Assembly (NCBI GenBank): GCA_017163975.1
Contig: JAFFSR010000346.1
Location: 1,674,501 to 1,738,500 of the forward strand
Source: Anastatus disparis
Lineage: Eukaryota; Arthropoda; Insecta; Hymenoptera; Eupelmidae
Reading direction: 5' to 3'
DNA: 64,000 bases
The notes beneath the pieces are model-generated. The model was not told the DNA's origin, ran no database searches, and worked only from the letters and a program-made list of their open reading frames with translations. Numbering within the stretch: position 1 is the stretch's first letter; every line of letters starts with the position of its first letter. This document shows positions 49,079 to 59,259 of the stretch, one piece after another. The position numbers and the translations under genes were made by a program.

Positions 49079-50814
49079 TATACATAATAATATAATAAAA
49101 GAAAATTCAACTAAGCGACGTTAGGAGCGAAAAACTTCAATATAATTAATACCTGTTAACGTAAAACCCAATAAATTGTGTAACGATTTTCAACAGTTGA
49201 TAAATATAATGTAAATCATATAACATATATATCAATTTTAAATTTCTAATCATTAATTCAAAATTCAAAAGTAACTATTTTAAAACGGAATATGGAAGAT
49301 AAACATGTATCGTTTTAATCCTTGAATATCACGAATTTAAATATTAATTATTAGTAATTTTAAAGAGTTATATATTATATAAATAATTTTATATTTAATA
49401 ATTTTCAATTTTAGTAACAGGAAAAGCCGCACGAAAAGAGGTTAATAATTGCATTTTCTGCGAAATATTGCCCTTGAATCGAGTAGGTGAAAGATCAGTC
49501 TAAAGGTTGTATGGGCTATACAGTCTGTGTCAAAAGTTAGTTTCTTAGAAAATCGCCTATATTTTTTGGTAGAAAGTAATTATCTAATTTTTAGCTTTGT
49601 AACTTATTAGATAATATTAAAACAATCATTTTAAACTTTGCTTCATTTAAATATAATGAATTATTAAAGAGTTATAACATTTTAAAGTTTATAAATTTTA
49701 CACAAATCTAATGCAATCATAAATAATAATGCCAAACTTTCAAAAATTATTTTATTTGACTGCAACAAAGTTTATTTTGTTCAGTTTAAAATTTAGAATC
49801 TATTGACGAGGATGGAATTTTGATTTTTATTTTTTATTAAAATTTATTGCTAATTTTCTATGATAAAACAGTGAGTACCGTCTGAGACATATACATTTTT
49901 TCGCTGAAAATTAGCAATAAATTTTAATAAAAAATAAAAATAAAAATTCCATCCTCGTCAATAGATTCTAAATTTTAAACTGAACAAAATAAACTTTGTT
50001 GCAGTCAAATAAAATAATTTTTGAAAGTTTGGCATTATTATTTATGATCGCATTAGATTTGTGTAAAATTTATAAACTTTAAAATGTTATAACTCTTTAA
50101 TAATTCATTATATTTAAATGAAGCAAAGTTTAAAATGATTGTTTTAATATTATCTAATAAGTTACAAAGCTAAAAATTAGATAATTACTTTCTACCAAAA
50201 AATATAGACGATTTTCTAAGAAACTAACTTTTGACACAGACTGTATAGCCCATACAACCTTAATACCAAAAAAAGGCAGTAAGCATAGCAAATTTATGCT
50301 CTTACTTCATAATATAATAGTACCAACAGTGGTCTCTAAAATTCAAGCTATAGTACTAATTGAAATTATAAATATCGTCACTCTTTTTTTAAGTACCTTA
50401 ATACATAAATTAGATATACTTGATTTAGAACCTATTTTAACAATACTTTCTTTTCTTCGTGCAGTTGTTAGTTCTAGTAAACGTCAAATACTGTTTTCGA
50501 TTATTTCATGGTTCGTGATTGAAACACGTGATTAAAAAGAAAAAATTCCTATTATATTTTTTCATTTATTCAAATGCAATTTAGTAGAACAAATTCTTAA
50601 TTCATCATGATATAATTTGTATTTAAACAATTGTTATGCACATTGTAACTTTAATTATTCTTTTTTATAAAAATAGAAAAATTTAATTTAGTACAAAACT
50701 ACAATATCACAATTCATAAGTTGCGTCGATTCTTTTTTATTTTAAAATTGGCTAATTTATACATAATAATATAATCTATGAAAATTCAACCGAGCGACGT
50801 TAGGAGCGAGGTAT
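49079..50814. repeat. Direct repeat pair around the Harbinger-like MITE
   Basis: 49079-49133 and 50756-50814 share 'tatacataataatataat' and 'gcgacgttaggagcga' in the same orientation, with similar flanks. The repeats are 1.7 kb apart and enclose the 757-bp MITE plus about 500 bp of AT-rich DNA. They could be a local duplication or short terminal repeats of an unrecognised element. Confidence 0.6.
49504..50260. mobile_element. 757-bp PIF/Harbinger-like MITE
   Basis: Near-perfect foldback with ends AGGTTGTATGGGCTATACAG and its inverse, flanked by the trinucleotide TAA on both sides (49501-49503, 50261-50263). A 3-bp TWA duplication is typical of PIF/Harbinger. Arms are nearly identical, so it is young. 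The short frame 50296-50535 just beyond it is unassigned. Confidence 0.85.
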
Positions 50815-50876
50815 TTTTTGCTAATTACAAGTATTAAAAATAAACAAATTAATCTGCATTAATTTATTTGTAATAG

Positions 50877-53406
50877 GTCCTAATGAAACCGATGAGCCCT
50901 CAATTAATTCTAGTGAACAATTGAGTACAAACGAATTGGAACTCCAATCGCTGTTAGCTCGTCAACAAACGAATATTTTGAAAAAAGGTTTTGTGTCTCA
51001 TTTATATTCGTTCACAAATTTTGATTCAGACGAGGAAAATTCAAGGACACCAAGTCCTGATAATTTAATAATTTCATCTCATCAAGGTAATTCCAAGGAA
51101 AAAAATCCTAACGAACCCATAGCAAAGTTAAAATTTTCATTGAATGAACTTAGCGATAAATCGATCCTTGAAAAAAGTGACACAGTATCGGGGCAAATTC
51201 GAACAATTGCGAATGATAATTCTATGCTTACAAAAGAATTGGCTGTTCACTTTGTAGACGAACCAACCGTCGTCAGTTTACCTCAAGATCCATCAGAGGT
51301 AGATAAATTACGCACAGTTAATAACATTAAAACAGCAAAGAGTGATTCTACGGCTACAGCTACCGGGGTAACTGAAACCACTGAACATGACCGATTCGAT
51401 TCAAAGTTGAATTTAATCACGGAGCCGGTTAGTTTAATTGACGTTGTAATAATGGAAAAATCCAGTTATAACTTAACTTCGAAATCGCCTATTAATGATG
51501 TTCAAACTTGGAACGATACTGAACATTCAAATAGTATTGAAGACGCTATAACACAAAAGGTGATTGTCCAGTCCGAAGAAAAAGAGGCCAAAAACGCTGT
51601 GAATATCAAACTCCCCAGCGAGGACGATATAACTTCGAAATATCTAACAAATGAAAACGGAGACACAATTGATATTCTACAAGTTAACGAACGAAATTAC
51701 CCAACCGATGAAGACCAAATCGAGATCAAACTCGATACAGAAAATGATGGGGCAGATAATATATCAGATAATGAAGCCAAACTATTGAAAAGTGATGACG
51801 ATGAAATATCAGACTTTGATAGGGATTCAAAAACAAGCAACAAAGAACCCTCATCAATAGAAGAAAATAAGTCGGTTTCTACGTCACCCACTTGTAAAAC
51901 GATTCTAATTCCAGATCGGCTACCCTACTAAAAAATCTCAGGTGAGAAATCACCTGATTTCTCAGGTGATTAATCATGCCAAAATCTCATGTGACGATTT
52001 TTTTGGTTTTTACACGTTTCAAAGCATACTTAGTCAATTGTGAACTATTTTTGAAAATTTTTGAAAAATTTGAACTTAGAAAATTTTTTAAAAATTTGGT
52101 CTTAGAAAAAATTTTGATTCATTTTACAAAAAATTTTTAAAAATAGTTCGCAATTGACTAAGTATGCTTTGAAACGTGTAAAAACCAAAAAAATCATCAC
52201 ATGAGATTTTGGCATGATTAATCACCTGAGAAATCAGGTGATTTCTCACCTGAGATTTTTTAGTAGGGTACCACTTAATATGACAACAAAATCAGACAAA
52301 AATTTTTTACCGGTTACTAATGTACTCCCAACTGCAATTGAAGATGATAATGATAACCAATTAAACAGAAATAATCCAACCGTCTATTCTGCCGACTCTA
52401 AGTCCGACTGAAATGTTACACACTTACTTTGTGACGAAAAAGCAGCAGTAGATCCATCGGAAAACAACGAGAACAATGGTAACGCGGTGGATACTGTCAA
52501 GTTGGACAAAACCAATTTGTCGCAAGTCAACAGACTGAGTTAGTATTGTTATTATACCTCTTTTCAAGTTGTAAATCAATGCATGTAATCAAATATGTAG
52601 TAGGACTCGTAATTAAATTCTTTAACAATTTTATTGTGTATTCTGTACAGTTGATTGCGATAATACAAATGACGAGCCAATGAACGCACTTCCATTGATA
52701 GATCTAACAAATAAAACATCTGCGAAATACAATTTACCTGTTGTTTGTAGTAAGCACACAAGTTCTCCTAGCTTCAGGGAAGCGCTACCAAAACTCACAA
52801 ACCAGACCGAGATTATATCTAATCGACAACCATACCAAAATCTTGGACCTAGTACAGAACCAACAAACTAGTTGCCTAATGATGAGAACCAAATAATGTA
52901 TCATGCGATTCGGTGATTACCATGAACAATCCTGATGGTCCAGTTGTAGCGGGTTGCGCTTCACAAATCAAAATAAAATTAATATTAATTTTACCACCAT
53001 TGGACGATGAAAACTCCTTGGACGAAGTAAGATTCTTATGTCCTCAAGATAAATTTAAACTGTTGGTTGAAAGGTGTACAGTATCAACAGTGAAAAACCA
53101 ATCTGTATGCGAAAAACGTCCAAACGATTTGAAAAATTACGACATTGGTAGTGAAACAAAATTCAAAGTAAGCCTTGTAACATGTGTTTAATTTGCATAT
53201 ATAGATTAAATTTAAGTGAATTTATATATTCTTAGGAAACTGAAACTATTGAAGCAGATCAACTGGGATCCTCTGGCTTCCAAACGACATCCACGGCAGT
53301 TGACCACGAGACAATTACCAGTACCACTAGAAAGACGCGGAAGATTAAGAAATCTAAACGTACCAGTGTGAAAAATCAAAAATACCGCCGTGCTCCTAAA
53401 AGTTAA
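50877..53406 (+). pseudogene. Gene A, 3' exons (decayed, exon split by a MITE)
   Basis: Blocks 50877-52538 (containing a MITE at 51923-52268), 52651-53167 and 53236-53406. The first two start with two codon-completing bases after AG and the first ends one base into a codon before GTTAGT, the same phase-1 pattern as the tail exons at 7754-9825; composition is again Asp/Glu/Asn/Ser/Thr-rich. The last block is phase 0 and ends in a basic stretch (TRKTRKIKKSKRTSVKNQK) before TAA. Damage: the MITE introduces an in-frame stop, a TGA occurs near 52409, a TAG at 52869, and a frameshift is needed near 52890. The 336-codon open part before the MITE is intact, which argues that loss is recent. Best read as the 3' half of gene A after the 41-kb insertion zone; a separate paralogue is possible. 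Confidence 0.55.
51923..52268. mobile_element. 346-bp Tc1/mariner-like MITE in a gene A exon
   Basis: Foldback with ends CCCTACTAAAAAATCTCAGG and its inverse, flanked by TA (51921-51922, 52269-52270), the Tc1/mariner target. Joining the flanks across one TA gives CGG CTA CCA CTT, an open continuation of the exon. Confidence 0.88.
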
Positions 53407-53455
53407 AATTTGATTTTGAAAATGATATTTACTTAACTAGTGCAGAAAATAGGTC

Positions 53456-53586
53456 TTTGCCGCACGCGTGAAGATTGCCGTTGCGTGGCTTAATTTTTGT
53501 CACACGAAAAATTAAGCGTGTGGAAAATTAAAAAACGTGCAGAAAATGAATTTTCTGCACGTTTTTTAATTTTGCGTGCGGCAAAC
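53456..53586. other. Nested hairpins between gene A stop and last ORF
   Basis: Outer arms TTTGCCGCACGC and GCGTGCGGCAAA enclose two further hairpins: CTTAATTTTT/AAAAATTAAG (near 53490-53517) and AAAAAACGTGCAGAAAAT with its inverse around a 2-base loop (near 53530-53567). This could be a small MITE or a structured RNA or DNA element. No obvious target duplication was found. Confidence 0.65.
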
Positions 53587-53663
53587 AGGCATTTTCGGTA
53601 CGGAAATGAGGCACCGAAAAACGGATTTTCCGAGCGCCATGTTAAAAAATGTTTATTTCGTAG

Positions 53664-53911
53664 AATGCGATAATCTCCTTAAGTGGCCCTGTATTTATAC
53701 AAGGAAAATTAATCGCACAAATTACGTAGTGTCCCTAATATGTTCGAATTTGCCGGGAACAAATACAATAACTGTAAATAAGTATAGACTCAGCGAATTC
53801 AGTAGAGAGGAAGCTACGCAACTTGCTGCCAGTGAAGCATATGCCAATGATAAATTGGCGTTCACCACGGCACTTGCGGAAGTTGAAAATATAATGAATA
53901 ATAAAAATTGA
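53664..53911 (+). CDS. Probable C-terminal coding exon, unrecognised
   Basis: After a good acceptor (TTTATTTCGTAG at 53663), the frame starts again with two codon-completing bases and runs 82 codons to TGA. The peptide CDNLLKWPCIYTRKINRTNY continues into a hydrophobic strand-like part (VVSLICSNL) and a helical, Ala/Glu-rich end. The composition is globular, unlike the disordered exons before it. It may be the true last exon of gene A (if the basic exon at 53236-53406 is optional) or of another gene. No family recognised. Confidence 0.5.
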
Positions 53912-54855
53912 GTACTGCCAGTTGTTAAATACTAAATAATTATGCGTTAATTATGTTTTTGTCGTTTGTGAATTCGTTCATTACAATTAGTTCAATATGT
54001 TTGCTTATTTTGTTAGTATTAAGTTGTTTGTAAGTTCAGTCAATGTTAATCTAAGTTCTGCACCAAACATTTTGACTTTGAGCATTAAGTTAAAATTTGT
54101 TCAACCATTGTTGACTTGAATATACATTAAATATTATATGGAATAAATCAGCGTTATAACACCATAAAAGATTGTAAAACAATCGACATTTTATAGCATT
54201 ATACAAGCCATTCAATACCGTTTTGCAAAATTACTTTGTTTGTAATCGTTTAACATATCCGTAATAAATAAGTTTATTTTGTTATGTTGTAATTAAGTTT
54301 AGTACATGTAGTAAATATGTCCAAATGCAGTTTGTTATTTACATGAATCTAAATGTTTTGTTCTTTTTGATTGACTTTAATTTGTAGAATTTCTTATAAT
54401 TTCGTAAAGGCTGGCAACTTCATGGATGTAAACACAGCAAACATAAGTAAGTATTAATGAACTATAAACGTTAAATCGTTGAATTCGAATAAACAACCTT
54501 CATTAAGAAATCGTGACAGATCTTTTATTTACACGCCAACGCTATGCTCAATTATTGAACTCACTATCGAGCCAGCTTTTACCACAACTTTTGTAATTGA
54601 CCTTATCTGATTTGTTGAGCCGTGAAATCACGTTTTACATCTAATTGATTGTAACAAAAATTGTATAATTCATTTAGGCACGAGATAATTTTATCAGATT
54701 ACGTATTAATTAAACTACAAAAGAGGATACTTTTCCTATGCAGATAGCACGATATATGATTACTACCTTGATCGAAATCGCAATAACGTATGTAAGAAAC
54801 TGTAGATTATTACATTAATTATCATTCATATTTAATTTCTTTCCAATTTATTGGA
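53912..54855. other. No gene recognised; likely 3' flank of gene A
   Basis: AT-rich with scattered AATAAA-like hexamers; nothing else to call. Confidence 0.45.
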
Positions 54856-54859
54856 TTAA

Positions 54860-55288
54860 GAGGCGGTCGGAACCAAATCGGTGACTTGCGGTATATATCA
54901 AGTCAGCATTTTTCGCTTTACGATAATATTTTGTATATTTTAATGGCTTAAACTATTTCAAATTATTCTTTATATACATGACTAGAGGAAATAACTATAA
55001 TTTTACCATATGAATAAGTAAATAAATTATTATAAGCATTTATTACAAATATCAAACTGACTTGACATATACCGCATGCAAAAAACTGTCGTGTCGATTG
55101 TTAGGTGGCATTTTTCGCTTTATAACAATATTTTGTATATTTTTGTGGCTTTAACTATTTTTAATTATTCTTTATATACATGACTAGAGGAAATGACTAT
55201 ATTTTTACCATATTAATAAATGAATAAATTATTATAAGCATTTATTACAAGCACCGAACTAAGTCACCGATTTGGTTCCGACCGCCTC
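54860..55288. mobile_element. 429-bp TTAA-flanked MITE with internal duplication
   Basis: Terminal inverted repeats GAGGCGGTCGGAACCAAATC and inverse, TTAA on both sides (54856-54859, 55289-55292). The interior holds two direct copies of about 145 bp (54903-55055 and about 55108-55250; 'ttatatacatgactagagg' in both) rather than a palindrome. Confidence 0.88.
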
Positions 55289-55326
55289 TTAATGTCGTAA
55301 TTAGACAAATATGAAATTGAACTTAA

Positions 55327-55965
55327 GGTGGCTCAAGCGATTTTTTCTAAAATTGTTAAACTATCCAAAATTTGTATTAAAATATTCTTTATATCGTAAT
55401 ATTTCGATATTTATTTTGAAAAATAGAGGTTGACGAACTATTTTTAAAGAAAAAGATGTTTTAATAATTGTAATTAATACACGTGCTCTTATGGGACTGA
55501 ATCATAAATTAGATTTTATGCTAATATAAAAAAGTACAAGCTAAAATAAAAATTATACACTTATAGTTTGTTTCACGAAGATCGTTTTTCAAGAAAAAAA
55601 AAAGGACTTGACGAAGAAATACAAGAGAAAATAAATCTAAAAGAATGCGAAATAGAATTTGCTACACATAATGGCAGCTTCTGCGCATGCGCGTCAGATA
55701 CAGGCGCCATACGTATAGCTAACGTGCGTTCAGAGTGCTCGTAACCAACAAAACAGCAGGGACGTACCAAAGTAAAACTTGTAATGAGAAACAAAACAAA
55801 AAATTTTTTTTCTTTTTTATTACTCTTGATTACTTAAAATTGTTTTCTTATCATAAGAAATAATCAATAATACTATTTAATCAGTTATAATAGCTCTATC
55901 AATAAAAACATTTTGATGTCGCAGACAGGGCCCCGCTTGATACGGCACCAAGCGCTTGAGCCACC
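55327..55965. mobile_element. 639-bp TTAA-flanked MITE
   Basis: Ends GGTGGCTCAAGCG and inverse, with TTAA on both sides (55323-55326, 55966-55969). It belongs to a different family from the 381-bp and 429-bp elements. The interior is AT-rich with a short GC-rich patch near 55680-55760; no coding sequence. Confidence 0.85.
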
Positions 55966-56409
55966 TTAAACCAACCGACTTGCCTTAACAACTATCAAAC
56001 ATAGATAATTTTCCAGAGACCCGTACAACAGCATAAAGTAAGTATGTATAGAAAAAAATACGATATCGTTTGTTATTGTCTGACCTCTGTTGTTCGACAT
56101 GTTTAAGGGCCTATATATAGTGGGTACATAAGGCCAAATATTTTCGTAAATAATTCATAAACTTTTTACACCCCACCATCTAGCTATACAATTCATAATC
56201 ATTTGATTTAATACCGATTCCAAGAAATCACAAGTTATAAAAAATCTCAACTAGTATGATTGGTATAATGTTGTGTTGATCATGTTAAAATCATGGCATA
56301 AGGTCAACGAAGTGTTAAGTGACCTGTTTGAATGATACTTAATTTTTATTAGAGTTTCCCTCTCCCGTGACATTATTTTAACAATGACTGGTATGGGGAG
56401 GAGTGTAAG

Positions 56410-56634
56410 CAACGAAGATAGACGCTTATAGAAGCGTACTCTTAAATGGGAAATTTCTGCCAAAAATGAGTTACCCAGCTACTGAGGGCGCCACTAGATC
56501 CCATGTATTTTTATATCTATATATATCAAATTTTTCATATGTATAGATATACAAACAATGTTAAAGTGTTACCCAGCGTATCGGACGAAAAATTTAACCC
56601 AGAAGTACGCTTCTATAAGCGTCTATCTTCGTTG
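56410..56634. mobile_element. 225-bp MITE with 7-bp target duplication
   Basis: Terminal inverted repeats of about 31 bp starting CAACGAAGATAGACGCTTAT, flanked by GTGTAAG on both sides (56403-56409 and 56635-56641). A 7-bp duplication does not fit the TTAA or TA families nearby. It interrupts the first tandem unit. Confidence 0.85.
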
Positions 56635-56879
56635 GTGTAAGTAAAAATACAAATATTCAATCATTATCAATTTATTGAAGTCGCGCTTCATAAGGCGCGG
56701 CGATGACAATGAGCCACGTAATTACCCACGAATTGAATTATTTTTCTTTGATCCAATGTAAAACAACGACAAGTAAAAACAATTCATTGAGAAATATTGT
56801 GACTCCTCCGCCCACCCATTTTATCACATTGTAATAGAAACTATTATAAACATGCGATAGTCATCTTTTTTAGTCTTAA

Positions 56880-57260
56880 GAGGAGGTCACGTATCTCTGT
56901 CCTTTTCTAATCAAAAAATTGAGTTTTTTACAGAAACTAATAATTTTAGCAAAAAATAAAGAGAAAGCCGCATCTCGTATCAAAAAAAGTAATATTTTCT
57001 TTGATAAGAAAGAATTAATTTTATTGCTTCGTTTTCAAGAAAACCTTGAAAAACTTAAATCATAGAGGTTAGGGTGGACAATTTGGTTTTTCAAGGTTTT
57101 CTTGAGAACGAAGCAATAAAATTAATTTTTTCTTATCAAAGAAAACATTGCTTTTTTCGATACAAGATGCGGCTTTCTCTTTATTTTTTGCTAAAATTAT
57201 TAGTTTTTGTGAAAAAATCATTTCTTTGATTAGAAAAGGACAGAGATACGCGACCTCCTC
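56880..57260. mobile_element. 381-bp foldback MITE, TTAA-flanked (copy 3)
   Basis: Third copy of the family at 38242 and 42175, same length. TTAA at 56876-56879 and 57261-57264. It splits the first unit of the tandem array. Confidence 0.92.
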
Positions 57261-58735
57261 TTAATGCCATTTATTATTCATATCTAGAAGGTACATAGAG
57301 TCGAATACTCTCATAAATAATTTATAAATCAATTTTTTACCGTTCCACCTACCCTTACAATTCATAATTAACTGATCTAATACTGATTCCAAGAACTGAC
57401 AAGTTAAAATCATTATAACTTGTATGATTATTATAATGTTGGATTATGCACTTTAAATCATGACATAAGGGCAACGAAGTTTTAGGTCACCTATTGGAAT
57501 AATACATAATTTTTATTAAAGTTTCCTTCTCCCGTGACATTATTTTAAAAATAACAGGAATGGAGAGGAGTGTAAACGAAAATTCAATATTCAATAATTA
57601 TCAATTTACCGAAGTCGCGCTTCGTAAGGCGCGGTGATGACAATAATCCATGTATTTACCCACGAATTAAATTAACTTTCTTAGACCCAATGTGCATCAA
57701 CGGCAAATAAAAACGAGTCAATAGGAAATATTATGTCTCCTCTACCCACTCATTTTATTACATTGTAATAGAAACCATTACCAAACATACGATAGTTGAC
57801 TTTTTTGGTCTAAATGCCTATTGTTATTCATATAAAGTGGGTATATAGAGCCAAATACTTTCGTGAAAAATGTATAAATTTGTTTTCACCCCTCCACCTA
57901 GCCCTACGATTCATAATTAACCGATCTAATGCTGATTCTGAAAAATGACTAGTTAAAAAATTATAACTTATATGGTAAGTATAATGTTCAGTTGTGCAGG
58001 TTAAATTTTTGACATAAGGTTAACAAAATGTTAAATGACCCACTAGAACGATATCGAATTATTATTATAATTTTCCTCTCCCGAGATATCATTGTAACAA
58101 TAACTGGACTGCAGAGGGGTGAAAATGTAAATACAAATATTCAATAATTTTCAATTTACCGAAGTCGTGCTTCATGAGGCGTGGTGATGACAATGAGCCA
58201 TGTATTTACCCACAAATTGAATCGACTTTTTTTTACCCAATGTGTATCAACGGTAAGTAGAAACGAGTCACTAGGAAATATTGTGTCTCCTCTACCCACC
58301 CATTTTATTACATTGTAATAGAAACTACTACTAAACATGCGATAATCGTCTTTTTTAGTCTAAACGCCTATTGTTATTCATATCTAGAAGGTACATAGAG
58401 CCAAATGCTTTTGTAAATAATTTATAAATTAATTTTCACCTTTCCACCTAGCCTTACAATTCATAATTAACTGATGTAATACTAATTCAAAGAATTGACA
58501 AGTTAAAAATCATTATAACTTGTATGATTATTATAATGTTGGATTATGCACTTTAAAATCATGACATAAGGGCAACGAAGTTTTAAGTGACCTATTGGAA
58601 TGATACTTGATTTTTATTAGAGTTTCCCTCTTCCGTGACATTATTTAAACAATGACAGGAATGGAGAGGGGTGAAATTGAAAATACAAATATTCAATAAT
58701 TTTTAATTTAATAAAATTGTAAATTGTAACAAAAG

Positions 58736-59259
58736 CTGACCTGATTGTAAATCAATTATTGGCCAAATGGGGAGAATGAAATGAAACACTTTCATTACGC
58801 AAAATTAGCCATCGTTTCAAAATACAGATTCGTAAATGTTCTATTTATGGTCAATTAAATTGTCAAAATTTGCTAATGAATTTCGATGGTTGTTCAAGGT
58901 TTTTTGGTGCAATAAAATAAATTTTAACTGTACATTATATGTTAGTAAGATATGGTACTTCATATTCAACATTAAGTTTGTTTAACGCATTACAATAGTA
59001 TCGATTAAATTTTATAATTGAAATAAACATAAATGTAGTACATGACGTTAGATTACTAAACGGTTCTACCATCTTTAAAATATAATAGGAAGTAGATAAA
59101 AGGTTATAACAACCGAATACAAAATTTTTATAATGATGGTACAAATACGTTTGACAATTTTAATCTTTATTGTATATTACTTGCTAATTTTTCAAAATCA
59201 ACTTCTGCACAATAAGCATTTATTATATATTGGGAATCGTAAAAATTAAAACATCTGAT
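58736..59259. other. No gene recognised; 3' flank of the primase gene
   Basis: AT-rich. A minus-strand frame at 58935-59144 has no recognisable features. Confidence 0.45.

Larger units (their letters stand above)
9826..50876 (+). other. Putative 41-kb intron of gene A filled with transposons
   Basis: The exon ending at 9825 stops one base into a codon before GTAAAT. The next block of the same composition, at 50877, starts after TTGTAATAG with two codon-completing bases. The splice phases are thus compatible across 41,051 bp. Everything between that I can identify is satellite, transposon or foldback DNA. Continuity is inferred from phase and composition only; two separate related genes would look similar. 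Confidence 0.4.
56100..58735. repeat. Tandem array, four units of about 552 bp
   Basis: The landmark 'acaatgactgg/caggaatg-gagagg-gtg' recurs at 56382, 57546, 58097 and 58650. Spacings are 551 and 553 bp between intact units and 1,164 bp where two MITEs have entered the first unit. Each of the first three units carries 'gtcgcgcttcataaggcgcg' or a variant next to 'gtgatgacaatgagcca'; the fourth is cut short near 58735. No reading frame is conserved among units. Satellite-like; function unknown. Confidence 0.85.

Noticed and set aside
58935..59144. 69-codon minus-strand ORF downstream of PrimPol
   Set aside because: No acceptor leading into it in phase and no recognisable sequence; the primase frame ends properly at 59260.
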